Origin: Sphagnum magellanicum
Lineage: Eukaryota; Streptophyta; Sphagnopsida; Sphagnales; Sphagnaceae
Direction: 5' to 3'
Length of the DNA: 64,000 nt
Assembly (NCBI GenBank): GCA_021904315.1
Contig: CM038911.1
Span: 14,791,390 to 14,855,389, forward strand
In this document: in pieces, positions 49,242 to 61,844 of the stretch
Layout: the number at the start of each line of letters is the position of its first letter
How positions within the stretch are numbered: position 1 is the stretch's first letter
Position numbers and translations under genes: made by a program
Notes under the pieces: generated by a model
Database searches by the model: none
Told to the model about the DNA's origin: nothing
The model's input: only the letters and a program-made list of their open reading frames with translations

Positions 49242-50330
49242 ATGAGTGGGATCAGCTTAAACGATCTTCCTGAAGAATTGGTGGTGAATATACTGCAAAG
49301 GTTGCCAGTGCCTGTCATGTGTCAGATGCGATGTGTGTGCAAGAGATGGAATTTGTTACCTCGCTCCCCACTTTATGTGAATCTCTGTTCTCAAGCAACA
49401 CTGGAGAAACCTTACCTCTCGTTTCTTGTGATTGAGCGTGGCCAGTTAGCACTCTCACTTTTCAGCCCTAGGTTAGGTAAATGGTACAAGCGGCCATTAA
49501 CATTTCTTCGAAACTTCTTCATCTTCCCTACCCGAGAATGCCATTTCGTTGCTGGACATGGGGGCTTGTTTTGTATAGCATCAACTGTGAACGACAGTTG
49601 CATTTTCATTGTTGTTAATCCAATCTCAAAGAGATGGCGGAAGCTGCCTCCTATTCCACACCAACGACCCTCATTCTACTTCAGAGGGATGCATGTTGAT
49701 CGCAAATCCAGAACTTACAAACTGATTGTTCGAGGGAGGATTGAAGGCTCAGACCACTGGAAAACAAATGTATATGACTCTGCAACTCAGTCTTGGAGAG
49801 TTGGGTCTGACATGCCACCAGGATTTGGAAACCATCTTCTTGTGGATTGCACATTTTGCAATGGAAAATTCTACTGTTTTGACAATGGGAGATCTAACAC
49901 ACTACGAGCGTATGATGTATGCACGGGTGTTTGGAGTGAGGTTGAAGAATGGAGATCATCTCTTTCAGGTAAATTCTCATTTGTGAAGGGCTATGGGGGA
50001 CTCATGGTTTGGAGACAACTAGGAGACTGGCCATTTGGGCTGAAGAATTTTGAGGTCATGCGACTCAATCAGAATAGCTCAGAGTGGGTGAAGGTGGACA
50101 CAACACCAATTGAAACCAGCCTGCAAGCTTTCTTCCGCATTACACGGTTTGATCTTTGCACTGGAGCTGGTGATCTTGCATACTTCTCAATTTTTGAAGA
50201 CCGTGCAGTTTTAGTGTACGACTTTGCACAACAATTGTGGAGCTTGGTGCTTGTTTGCCCCAAAACTGTGGCGGGTACCTGCTTTGACGGAGTATTTGCC
50301 CTCAACCCTGGGTTTGATTTCCCAGTCTAG
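49242..50330 (+). CDS. F-box protein with kelch-like/F-box-associated C-terminal domain
   Basis: Single-exon ORF of 362 residues; the ATG at 49242 is the first in frame. Residues 4-45 form an F-box (LNDLPEELVVNILQRLPV... CVCKRWN), the part that binds the SKP1 subunit of SCF ubiquitin ligases. The rest is a beta-rich domain with kelch-like strands and Trp anchors (NPISKRWRKLPPIP, VYDSATQSWRVGSDMPPGFG, AYDVCTGVWSEVEEW), which would hold the degradation target. Length and layout fit plant F-box/kelch-repeat proteins of the At5g15710 / HWS type, usually intronless in the coding part. The substrate cannot be read from sequence. A strong short hairpin lies 40 nt after the stop codon. Confidence 0.9.
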   Translation: MSGISLNDLPEELVVNILQRLPVPVMCQMRCVCKRWNLLPRSPLYVNLCSQATLEKPYLSFLVIERGQLALSLFSPRLGKWYKRPLTFLRNFFIFPTRECHFVAGHGGLFCIASTVNDSCIFIVVNPISKRWRKLPPIPHQRPSFYFRGMHVDRKSRTYKLIVRGRIEGSDHWKTNVYDSATQSWRVGSDMPPGFGNHLLVDCTFCNGKFYCFDNGRSNTLRAYDVCTGVWSEVEEWRSSLSGKFSFVKGYGGLMVWRQLGDWPFGLKNFEVMRLNQNSSEWVKVDTTPIETSLQAFFRITRFDLCTGAGDLAYFSIFEDRAVLVYDFAQQLWSLVLVCPKTVAGTCFDGVFALNPGFDFPV

Positions 50331-50369
50331 TCAGATTTAGTCTGCCTCTCTCTGTCTCTCTCTGTTCAA

Positions 50370-50399
50370 CTTTGAGCACAACAAATGTTGTGCTCAAAG
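50370..50399 (+). repeat. 14-bp perfect hairpin in the F-box 3' untranslated region
   Basis: CTTTGAGCACAACA (50370-50383), AA, then TGTTGTGCTCAAAG (50386-50399), exact reverse complements. It would form a stable stem-loop in the transcript 40 nt after the stop. Confidence 0.95.
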
Positions 50400-51270
50400 G
50401 TTTGCGCTGGACAAAATTCTGCCCAAAGAACAGGATCCTGTGGATGAGAAGTCCAGATTTGTATGTCAGCACTTTGCGCAATTGGAGATTTGTTGGGATG
50501 CAAAATGGAAATGAGGGAAGGCAGCTCAAGTCAGCAGTGTTCAACTGTTGCTTGTCAATTATACAATGTAAGCCATCTGGTTTATTGGAATTGCAGGTAA
50601 CAACACCTGTGCATGTGCTGAAGTCTGTGAGATACTGCCAGAAGTCCCGTCTTTGAGGTCAGGCAAAAGTCTCTGTCTGCATTCCTTGAGATTCCTGCTA
50701 CAAAGTCACAACCACTCGTCAAAACAACCCGCTTGCTGGCAGAAAAAGGTGGTTGTGGGGATCAAGATTGCAAAATTCACCCAGGAATTCGACTTGCTGA
50801 CAACCATAGAAAACATGATCCATTTCTTACTAGAAAGTGCAAAATGGTTTCTTGTGAAAATGGAAGGGTCCTGGACAATTAATGGATTTCCCTTCTGAAG
50901 GGACCTGCAGTTGACACATGTCCATTATGTGCCATAATGCACATCTAATATATGCACATTATGTGTTTGAAGGTACATCAAGATAACAGAGGCAAATATT
51001 TCTGCAATGTAAGGAGCCCTCTAGAGTCTCAAAATCCAATCCTTTTTGTGCTGATTTGACAGGCCAGCTGAGCTCCACAATCTTGTGAAGCATCTTCAAG
51101 ACTAGCGGACATGCCTATCACATCCAAATAGTGTGAAGTTATTTCCCCCTCATAACCTTCACCACAAAATTGTCTGCAAAGTTACTTCCCCATCCCTGCC
51201 TATGAACATGAAAAATCTGAACCAATGTAAAGGAAGGGATCAGTTAAATGTTAGCACATGGGCTAAAAAT

Positions 51271-51485
51271 TGTGACTAGCCAATCAAATGTAGTCTTATT
51301 TCTTTACTTGTCCTTTTAGAGAGCCTAATATCCTATGCATATTTACAATGACATAGGCCTGTATATTATGCATATTTACAACCATGAAGGCTGATCATTG
51401 TGACTGGCCAGATCAAAGGTAACCATGTTTTTTGTATCAGCCCTTTTGGTGAGCCCTACAACCTATGCATGTTTACAATCACAGA
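51271..51485 (+). repeat. Tandem duplication, 128-bp period
   Basis: TGTGACTAGCCAATCAAATG at 51271 is matched by TGTGACTGGCCAGATCAAAG at 51399, and CCTATGCATATTTACAATGACA (end of copy 1, about 51332) by CCTATGCATGTTTACAATCACA (end of copy 2, about 51462). A third CATATTTACAA block lies between. Confidence 0.75.
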
Positions 51486-53482
51486 CTTACTTGCACATTT
51501 CTCCAAGAAGTGCTTTACAATAGTGTAACTTGCACCCTATATCCCTTTCACCCCATGCAAGCCATTTCAACTTCAGTTGAACTGCAAGTTCTAGGTACAT
51601 TGTTGATTTTGTTGTTCACATGTATTGTTTTATTTTGAACTACACAAGATGTTCATAATTGTGATCCTCAATTTTGAGGATTTGGGCAAAGAATGATGAG
51701 AAGACAAATGTCTTTTCAATTGAACAATCTTCCATTCAATTTTGTGTCATGGCTTACACGAATGTTAAGTAACATTGACAAATGCTTCTCACAAGATATG
51801 GAGGCATTATGGGCAAGACTCACGAACACGATACAACACAACTGGATTTGGATTATCAAGATGTGAATCACAAATTCACAAAGTGTAAAGTGTGGAAAAC
51901 TTACATGTTTGTTTTTCCATGGATGCAAGTTCCTTTTAGCATCCTACATCATGATTGTCAGATTCCAGAAAACTCTAGTCTATCAATCATCATTGAACAA
52001 GACTACATCACGAACATTGTCCTTTTTGTGTTTTCTTCAATATGCACTATTGTCCATTTTACTACATGGGTGACTATTTGGTTTCATTGATCAATAAATA
52101 TTTTAGAAGACAGTGGGATGCTATGAGGCATCAAGAATTCAAGCTATACTCAATATCACGCACACACACAACTCCACATACATGTGACATGGAACTCTTT
52201 TTAACCTTTGCAACTGATAACAATTCAATGCGTTCTTCACAATGACACAACATAGGAAATTTGGCTTATTTCATTTACAAAAATGATTCCCAAGCCCTTT
52301 TTCAGGATTCAAGTCATTGTGACTTTCTAATTGTCTTGGTTAGCTTGTCACAGTAGTCCTCTATTTTCAAGAGATGACAATGAGATGATGATGCATATAG
52401 CATGACCCATTACATTAGCCTCCAGGAAACCAATGAGAAAGTGGGACAAAATGGAATACCTTGCAGAAAGTTGCTAGTAAGGCAATCCACAGCTGCAGGA
52501 TAGAGATTAATCTGTATAAAAACATGAACAAGAAAGATATCAGATTGCACAGAAAATATGATTTTGAAGGTAACCATTAGGCTGAAACTGACAATATGCT
52601 TTTTTCCCAAAAGATGTATGCAACCGAGATTGTATCTTCCAACATACACAAGAGCAAGGATTGGAAACCTCCCCACAAATGCATCCTTCAATTCCAGCTC
52701 AGAAAAAGCCTCTGAATTAGAACTTTGAAAACACCAATCTACAACATCCCCCTAGTTTTTCCTTACAGAAGCCTCACATAACCTGCTAATGTGCTCACCC
52801 TGAGAGCCAGAGCCAGATTCCTCCATCTTGACAGTTCTCTCTGACATCATGACTCCTTGTAAATGTGATGGGCTTCACTGTGGGGGAGCTCCAACTCTTG
52901 ATGCAACAACAGTGCTTGCAGTTGGGAGTGTTCACCAAAGTCACAGAGTGCCAGAAAGAACACTTCCAGCAAATTAATAGGGACATTTCAAAGGGGCAAA
53001 TTGCCTCATTATAGTTTGGATCTTACATACATGTGAATCATATCAACTGTTGAAATGATTCGTAAGTGGTGTAGAACATGATTGGAGAATGTCATTGAAC
53101 AAAGAAAAAGAATTATGGTCAAGACTTCATACAAACTCGAGTCTAGACACAAACTCCAATGACTAACCCACCAATGCTGAACATGTTTGAGCTTTGTTTC
53201 TATTAACCATTGCTGACAACATCCACCACTCTGTAAGTTACAAATACCAAATCCTCTCATGACTGTTCATGATCAGAATGTGCCGCCTCCTGCAAGAAGT
53301 CAGGTTTTAAGTCAGAATCTTAATTTAGTTTGCAGATTTTGTGTAGGGTCTATACTTCTGATCAGCCCCCTGAATCATCTGGAACAAAATCTTCCTGTGA
53401 TTTGCTTAACAATCAGACTTCTTTGCAAGAATTTTTACAGAAGGCTTAGAAGAGAAAGAACCAGATACAATTTATTCTGCAA

Positions 53483-56400
53483 CTAGTAACTTACAATAAT
53501 GATGGGATGATGTGCTGTCCCAGCTATGATTGTGTGGGTCCCAATATCAAGAGTCTGCACTCCATCTGCCTTGACTGACCCCAAATCAATGCAGAAAGAC
53601 ACCAGAAAGATGACTTCCTCCTCTGAGCCTGATTCCAATTGAACTCGTTGGAATCCCACTAACTGCTTGAATGGAGTACCATTGGAACCAGCTAAGGGGG
53701 ACTTTGAAAATAACAGCACTGAGTGGCTGCCATCCATTGGGCCTTCATTTTTCACCCTCACCCTCACTTTGAAATATAAGTCCTCACAAGCATCTGTTGA
53801 AAGAATCAGCGAGGCTTTAGGTTCATGTTAGGAGTTCAGCAGAAAGTGTGAGATAAATAGCCATGGGAATGGTTAAAATTCTATAACACAGGTGAGTAAC
53901 AGATGCATTGTTTTTCAACTTAGTGAAAGTTGTCTAAAGAATTTCCTGAGCTACTTGACATCTATGTTCACCTTCTTGTGTTACTAAACATTGAAATTAT
54001 AGTTGTCTTGCTCCTCACAAGCCACTCTTAATGAAATGTAGGTCTACAAAATATTCATATAGAAAGGCAGGATGAAAACTCAGTCTTCTAACCTTTGTCT
54101 TCCTTTGAGCATTGAACTGTCTTCAATGAGTTTGATACATCCTTATGACACAGCTGCTGATGTAATGTAGGTGCAGTCAGGGTAGAAGGGGCTTCCACAA
54201 TTGCATGTGAGAACTTAGAATAGCTCAGCCCATAACCAAATTCCCAAATTGGCGATCCCATGAAAAAACGGTAAGTACGACCTTGATAACCAGCAGATAA
54301 ATCTGGGCGCATCTGCATATTTGACATATCCATCTGTGTGTAATTCTCATGGTACCATGAAAGAGCTAATCGGCCTCCTATAACATCACACCAATCAAAA
54401 CATCCACAACCTGTGAGCAAAAAGGTTCGTTTCAACCACAACACTTAACATGTCTTATAGCATATGGCTGTCATCATAACAGAATAGTTAACCTCCATAT
54501 GCAGGAGACAGAACACCCATCATGCCAGTTCTCGTTTGTTACATCCTGGAGCCAGCCATCCAGCAATTGAGACCTGACAATTATTATGAAACAGCACCCC
54601 ACCCTCAAATATTCTTCCCCTAGAACCTGCACCAGAGGTTTCACTCATTAAACCAAATCAGAGACCAAGTCATTGCATTTAACATGGCACCTAAATTACC
54701 TGGATTCACATCACCAAAGATGATTTCTGCTATTGCTTGACCACCAGCCTGTCCAGGATAGCCTGCCCATAGAATACCTCCAACTCGCTGATCGTCATTT
54801 GCAAATGAGACATCAACAGGCCCACCTGACAATATTACGAGCACAACTGGGCGCCCGTTAACAGCATCTAGTACAGTTGAAATTAATTCCTCCTGCTTGC
54901 CTGGAAGACGTAGACTTTCACGGTCCCGTCCTTCTGATTCTTGGGCCTGGCTTAATCCAACAAATAAGACAACCGCATCTGCTTCTGAGGCAGCAGTCAC
55001 TGCAGATGGAAAGAGATTTCCATCTCTGCAAGTTGCGTCGGCACATCCAGGTGCATAAATCACACTTTGCCCATTGCCCCCAAAAAGTGCTGTTATTCCA
55101 TCCAAAGGACTTGTAAATTTACAGGGAATGCCTGCAGAAACCCAAAGAAATATTTTTATGACAAGTCTCTTTCTAATTCTCACTCTTCTGACAAGACTAG
55201 GCTTTGGCAAAACCTTGGAAGCAAACAGATTTTCCCTTATATGCCTAAGGGGACCAATCTTACAAACCTTAGGCATGTTGGGATTAAACTCACAACTTTG
55301 CCATGACAATTAGTTTGACAACATGTGACATTTCAACGATAGTGACTAAGCATAGCAAGCTTCAGAGTTGGTAGGCCAGAATAGTTGCACTTGTACTGGC
55401 AACCCACATTACTGTAAGATGTCAAGAGGAATCACTTTAAGGAATCAATAGGATGGCCCAATAATACCTTCATAATTACCAAGCATCTCTTGAGTTGCAT
55501 TCCCATGAGGGCCAATCACAGCCAGCTTGAACTTTTTTGTTTTGTTCCATGGAAGTGTACTTCTAGCATTTTTCAACAGAACAATGCTTTGTTGAGCAGC
55601 CTCAAGAGCAAGATTTTGGTGACCAGTGGTGCAAACATCAGATGGTCCCAGTGAGCCGAATGGAAGAGTTTCAGGATCTCCGTCAAACATCCCCAATCGC
55701 ATCCGCACAGAAAACAGGTTGCGCAGGTGCATGTTTATAAGTTCCTCCCAAATTAATCCCTTGTCTAGTGCAGCCTGAGCATGATATAAAACTGTCGTTC
55801 CACAATTAAGATCCATACCTGAAAAATTCATCTCAAGTTTCAGTTCATTTTCTGGGGCATGTCTCTCATGGGTGACCTACCTTCCAGAGTTCCTACAAAT
55901 CGAAGTGATTAAAGATCACAAAGAAAACCAAATACAGAACAAAAGTATCAAATTGTCCAAAACCAGGAGGAGCACCTGCCAACAAAACATAAGAGACTGC
56001 ATCCTCTGGAGTAGGTGCATAATGGATGTATTCATGTATTAGTGCAACTGCATCGCAATCTGACACAATGTACCTACAGCCAACTACAAGTTTCTGTCAA
56101 TCAAATCCCTTTAGCAATTGCCCTGCAACAAAAAAACTGGTATAGAATCTGTTGCCAAATTGCATCTCAAGATTTCATAACAGCTCATCTTCAACTTAAA
56201 GCACAAAACCTAAAACACAAACAATTGAAGGTCGTGACATACCCATTAAAGCCCCAAATATTGCGAACAGTGAGAGTGAGAAGCTCATAGTGAGTGCACA
56301 TAGGAATTCCATTGAGACGATTGTAGGAGCACATTAGGCTACTGGACTGCCCTTCTTTCACACAGCTCTTGAAAGGTGGGTTATAAGTGTCCTCCAAGTC

Positions 56401-58668
56401 TTGCAGACTCACCTGACCACATTCTTGAGATCATTAAGCTATCATCCGTAGGAAGGTCTGAGTTCCAATCAGGAGAACGTTTCAATCAGGATTTGATTCT
56501 GGAAATGTATTTTTGAACCCATAGGTTCTTAAATCAGAATTCTGCAATTCTTCCTGATTCTTGACTTTCAAAATTCAAACTGCATTTGGACATCTCCCTC
56601 ACTTGGTGAATATGCTCATCTAAAACAAACAATGCTTTACATTTGTCTACACATCCAGGTATGCAAATGTAAGAAGAGGACAAGTCAGTCCATAGAAAGA
56701 CACAAACCAGCAGTAAAATGAGCTGGGCTTGAGACAAAATCACAGCTGAAAAGGAGCAGGTAAAGCATTGAACTTTAGAGCAAAGCAAAATGCTGAGGAG
56801 CAGAGAGATATGGAACTTACTTTTGCATCAAAATAGTTTCGATCATAGCCTTTCCAGCTGTCCAAGTCATGAGCTGTAAAATGCTTACAACATGCAGAAA
56901 CCTTTAACCGCTTTGGCCCCCCAGCAGTGTGGATCTGGGAACCATCATAATGTCCCTCTTGCAGACCCTTGACAAAGTAGACTGCATATGTACTAGTAAG
57001 CTTTGGATCCTCCCCTGGCGTTTCCTGTGTCCTTCCCCATCGAGGATCTCTGACTATGTTTATGTTTGGTGACCAATAGCTCAATCCTGACCTTCCTTGA
57101 TTATACATGGCTCGCCCTTCTGTTGATACTACCTGCCATAAAGAGCAAACAAAGGTATGTTTATCACCAATGTGTGAATTTGAGCAGCCATTTGATAGTC
57201 CTAAATGCCCTAACTGTAAACAGTACTAGGGTTCCTGCAGTCTGTCTGCAACCTAACACTGAGCAATTGAATTTAGAGCTCAACTTTCCTCATGGCATTG
57301 GGGGGATTAACACTTGTTTCTTTTTATAAATCAATCCAAAAGCAATTGAGAAAGAAGGAGCTGGAAAAAGGAGAACTCAAAGAGAGGCTTTTGGAAAGCA
57401 AAGAGATTTGACAAAGACTTGAAAGAGAAAGGCTTCTAACAGATAATAAGAGCAGAAACACAAAGGGAAGATTACAGAGCTGGTAGATACATGAACAATG
57501 CGGACAAAATGAGGGGGAGAAATGTTCCAATTATCACAGAGCAGATGAAGAGGAGGAAATGCAAGGAGTAGATCATGCTGGAAATAAGAAGATCAGTCCT
57601 GTCCATCTTACTGATATCTTTGAAGTAACATAGAGCCTAAGTGTTGGCTGCTGTGATCACTGTTACACACAACGGCCTAATGGAAAGCCACTGACATAGG
57701 GCCTTGTTTCTTGCTGCAGGGACAGTTGCTTTCCATTGGAGAGCTACAAGTGAGTTGAAAATATGTAGATAATCATGTTAGGAACTCTGAGACCGCATAT
57801 TTTCATGAAGAACGGACAGATGTCGTTTTGTGCTTAGTCACAGTTTGACTCACAGCTCTTCAGCTACTGCAATTGGTCAATGCTTCACCTGTGAGATGAC
57901 TGTGAGCACAACTGGCCCAAAAAACATAATAGAAAGTTGCTGTGAACAGAGAATTTGTGTTCACAGCCGCCTAATGGAAAAATATCCTAACACATGCAAA
58001 ATCAAGCACAATAGTCTGCGGAAAGATTGCAGAAGGACGCCGATGCCAAGCCGTATGCAAAAGACCCGTGTGCAATGATCGTCGCAAACATGATCTGCAG
58101 AAGCAAAAACACAAAAAACAAAAAGAGAGAGAGGATTCTCGATAGAAAATTTGGGAACAAGCTTAGTATCGCTTGCCTGACCAATGCTGTTCCACAGTGC
58201 GGTATTGAACGAGCATGCCGTTAAAATAGGCTGCGGGAAGCTGGTGGCAGCTGCTACATCCCCTCCGAAATCCACCGACGGACTGATCGCCACTCCGTGC
58301 AACCCTTCCCCCCACCATTCGTAAGCCGGTATGCCAAGCCTGGAGACATTGAACGCCGTACTGACCAACTGTGTGATTTTCTCTTGCACTGTGAGCCTGG
58401 ATATCAGATCCTCCACGCGCTCCGCATCCGTCAACGACGTATCACAAAACGGCAAGCCTCGAAGCGCCGGATTCCCTTTCGGATCGCAGGCATACTGCTG
58501 CGGCTGCTGCTTGATTGCTTCACCACCACCACCACCACCACGACGACGAAGACTAGCACTAGTCTTCGTCACCGAAACACACAACAAAACGACGCAAATG
58601 ACAAGAAAACGAACACCGAAAAACACAGCACGCATCTCCGGCAACAGGGCACCAAATTTCACCGTCAT
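53483..58668 (-). CDS. Beta-D-xylosidase / alpha-L-arabinofuranosidase, glycoside hydrolase family 3
   Basis: Eight exons give 816 residues (minus strand): 58668-58177, 57132-56821, 56412-56243, 56073-55976, 55818-55468, 55131-54700, 54377-54093 and 53793-53483; all phases join. A signal peptide follows an alternative Met at residue 12 ([13 protein letters not shown]), so the enzyme should be secreted to the cell wall, where plant BXL enzymes trim xylan and arabinan side chains. The GH3 N-domain includes [25 protein letters not shown], and the nucleophile Asp330 in YIVSDCD. The C-domain includes the likely acid/base Glu in QESEGRDR and [10 protein letters not shown]; a fibronectin-III-like domain ends the protein. 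Length is slightly above the usual about 770, partly from a Gly-rich insert ([10 protein letters not shown]). Intron 1 starts with GC rather than GT. The stop lies 6 nt past a perfect GTAAGT, so an alternative last exon is possible. Confidence 0.93.
58545..58570. repeat. 26-nt near-perfect palindrome in xylosidase exon 1
   Basis: GACGAAGACTAG (58545-58556), CA, CTAGTCTTCGTC (58559-58570): exact 12-bp arms with a 2-nt centre. It codes for the residues just after the signal peptide (around TKTSASL), next to the CCA/CCT-type repeat that encodes the Gly run. Confidence 0.95.
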
Positions 58669-58930
58669 AATTGCACAATCCGACAACCGAATTCCGCAGA
58701 ATTGATCACATTTCCGCAGCAAGCGAAGGAGCTTGGAGGGAGGGAGCTATGGCGAGCGAGCTGTGTGTGAGCGCGAACGCGCGCGGGGCTGGCCTCTCTG
58801 TCTAAGGGCCTTAGTTGGCGTAAAGATCAAGGCAGGTTCCACATCGTAAGGGCCGGCCCCTAAGAACCTTGACTAAGTCCCACCCCGAGGACGCTAAAAT
58901 GACCTATGTTAGGCAGCACAGATCTACAAC
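58669..58930 (-). promoter_or_regulatory. Promoter and 5' leader of the xylosidase gene
   Basis: GC-rich block with GCGCGAACGCGCGCGGGG (about 58771-58788) and a short inverted pair (AAGGGCC / GGCCCTT-like) around 58803-58852. It ends sharply at about 58930, where AT-rich spacer starts. No AGCCAAATTTGGCT module is present here. Confidence 0.4.
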
Positions 58931-60174
58931 TAAAAGTTAGTTAACTAATTCTTATACTCATTCACACCTAATAGAGTCATTTTTATTTTTTTAAATTAAC
59001 TTAACATTTACTTAAATTCTCTTTTTATGGGTTGTTACCCAACATTATGTTTTTATTTAATGATCTATGTTTTTAAAAAATAAATAGATATTGAATTAAT
59101 ATTCATTTAATATTGACTTAACACCCACTTTAACATTGTGTGTGTCATTTAAGATCCCACCTAGGCCTAAAGATTTGATCTTAATTAACATTCTTATCTT
59201 TAAAATTTTATTTTTAAAAATATTTTAAAAAAAAACCTCTATTAACATAAGATGTGATTATAATATTATCGATTTCAATATTGATACCCACAAAAATTTT
59301 ACATATCTTCCCCAACTTGAGCTTTGTGTTCACAACTAAATGTGCTTATCCATATTAGACTAGGGTTTGATTTAGATTCTTAGAATCTAGATTTTTGGAA
59401 TTTTTGATAACAGGATAAATAATTTTTTTCCAAAAATTCAGCAATTTTTTAAAAATATATATTTAATTTATGCCAAACTCACCCATGTACTACAATATTG
59501 CCTTGTCTAAGGCCTCTTATTTTGAGAATGTCTCCCCCATCCTACCCCGGGACTTTACCTTACACTTAAGTTACTTATCCATGTTTATACCTAGTTAACT
59601 ATTTAGGGGAAGTAGAAGGATTTTCAAGCTAGGCCACCAAGGTTGGAACCAAAGTTGATAAGTCCAAAAATCATAATGGGTTTCAAAAGTGCAAGATAAT
59701 TTTTATTTTTTTATAAAATTTTTTGGAGGATCTTCCACTTTTGTAAGGTCTTTCAAATTTAAAGTGAAATTTTCAGGCATTTTCAGGCAGAGGAGGCCCT
59801 TTCAAACCCTACAAAGATGAAAATTGAAAAGTTCATTACTTATGGACAAAAAGACTAGTATGACCAAGTGTACTAGGTAATAATTCCACCCAACTTTGTT
59901 TTTATTAAAAACTGTGCCCTAGGACGAATTCTCTCCCTCTTTAGTGGAGTCACAAGGATGAGGCTTGTAGGCAAAGCTTGGGTGGTGACACACCAGGAGT
60001 AGAATGACCCCCCAAGTGGGCATTCCTTAGCATAAAGGTCTGTAGGTGGGTCATAAAGTAGCATAAACCTCAAATACACCTAAAAAAAACCATTTCTCAT
60101 AAGTCTTTATATTTACAAATGAACTCATTCACTTCACTTCATGGCCATCTTTGGTGAGGTTGTTTAAATCTTTG

Positions 60175-60213
<39 letters not shown>

Positions 60214-61844
60214 TTGTTAAATTGGCAATGAGCAAAAACAACATGACTCCCTTCCGAAGACATTGGTGAAATCACACCTAATGTGCATTGCACACAAGCA
60301 CAAAAGATGTGGGCAAATCAATCATCACACCCCCAATAATTGATTTGTTGGCATTCGGAAGGGTGGTCCATTTCCAGCTGCAAAATGTGAAAAACACTCT
60401 TGTTGTCAAATAAAAACCCTGAACCCTAAATTCACACATATCGAGGCCATTTGATCAAACACACACATTTATATGTTAGAATGGTTCCCAATTGCTTATG
60501 GAAATTTGTAGTTGTGATTGGTTGTGTCTAAGACCATTTTCAAGGAAAACAACTTTGACTAAACATGCAAGTATAGTACCTGAAAGTGCGACATAAAAAT
60601 TGCAAACGAGTAAAAATTGGGTTATTTAGATCCCAATCCAAAAAAAATTGCTTCATTCTTAGAGTCTGCAATAAAAATGATGTCACTCAAAAAATCCTTA
60701 TTCTAGTACAAAATTAGCAAAAAACTATTCATTCCCTAATAACAACTACCCTGGTACATTACAGATCGGTAGTATTAGTTCTTGGTTGAATGAAGGTTGA
60801 TGATCATTAACTTTGGGGGAAAAAAATAGACTGGAATGGAGTCTTGAATCATTGCAATTTGCTACAAACATTCATGTGATGATTTTATTGTAACTGAAGT
60901 ACAAATCATCACAACTTTCTTTGCAAAATATTTCTCAGCAATTTTAAGAACATTATCCTACTCGCGTATTAAGGAAGGTAGTTTGCTTGTTTTGTTTCAT
61001 TTGTCACATTGAGATTCAAAACCACATTGAGATTTTGACTTCTTTCATCACTAAAATTCAATAAAAATCAAGAATAAAAATTTGAAGTAAGTACAAGTGC
61101 AATGAGAGACACAATTTTTCACATTCTCAATTCTCATGAGGGATGGTTATGTCCAGTAACCAGCTCGAGCACACACTGGTCACAGTGAGTAGTCTTGGCA
61201 CTCATGTGCCTTGACTATCCATGGTAACCTGTACACTATAGCCAGTTACCTAGTCCAAAATACAATACTCTGTTACAACATGTACTCAACAACACAGGCC
61301 ACACTAGTGTCAATAAAAACCAATAAAACAAACCTTTGAATTGACAACTTGTGCATATTATCATGACTTTAAAGAAAGAAGCTGGAGAAAAGCACAAGCA
61401 AGCAAGCAACGAGTTGCTGTATGATGATGGGATTAGGGTCTTTGGAAAAGAGATAATGCAAAAAAAAATCAGCATCACTTCTGCACAGCAGCTCAACATC
61501 TTGCCTGCTGGAACTTTGCACAGTTGCTACAATGATTCAAATGTCTCCAGCATGCATAGACAGTCTTGGAATGGGTGACCATTAAAATTTGAATCCTAGG
61601 CAAGTCTGGCAAAAATATTGAGTCTGCCAAAATGATCGCAGGGTAAATAAGGGGGTTTACCTGTGTTGCTCATGCACCGGGAGTCTCTGCATTCTGCTGC
61701 CACTGTTGCTGTTTGATGAACAGCTTGACATCTGGATCAGGCACCAATATGCCCACTTATTCGTGCGATGATCATGTGAGGTCTGCCCTCCACCAAACAG
61801 GTGCCCTTTGTCACTGTTGTTACAATGATTCTCTCATTTTTCAC
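58931..61844. other. AT-rich spacer with a 38-C homopolymer
   Basis: No gene. An uninterrupted run of C spans 60176-60213. From about 61130 the composition becomes less AT-rich without a convincing ORF. Confidence 0.5.

Larger units (their letters stand above)
50331..53482. other. 3' flanks of two convergent genes
   Basis: 3' untranslated region of the F-box gene (to about 50900) and downstream region of the minus-strand xylosidase gene. Composition is intermediate. No further gene is supported; ORFs are short on both strands. Confidence 0.45.

Noticed and set aside
58297-58770. 157- and 124-codon plus-strand ORFs
   Set aside because: Antisense shadows of xylosidase exon 1.
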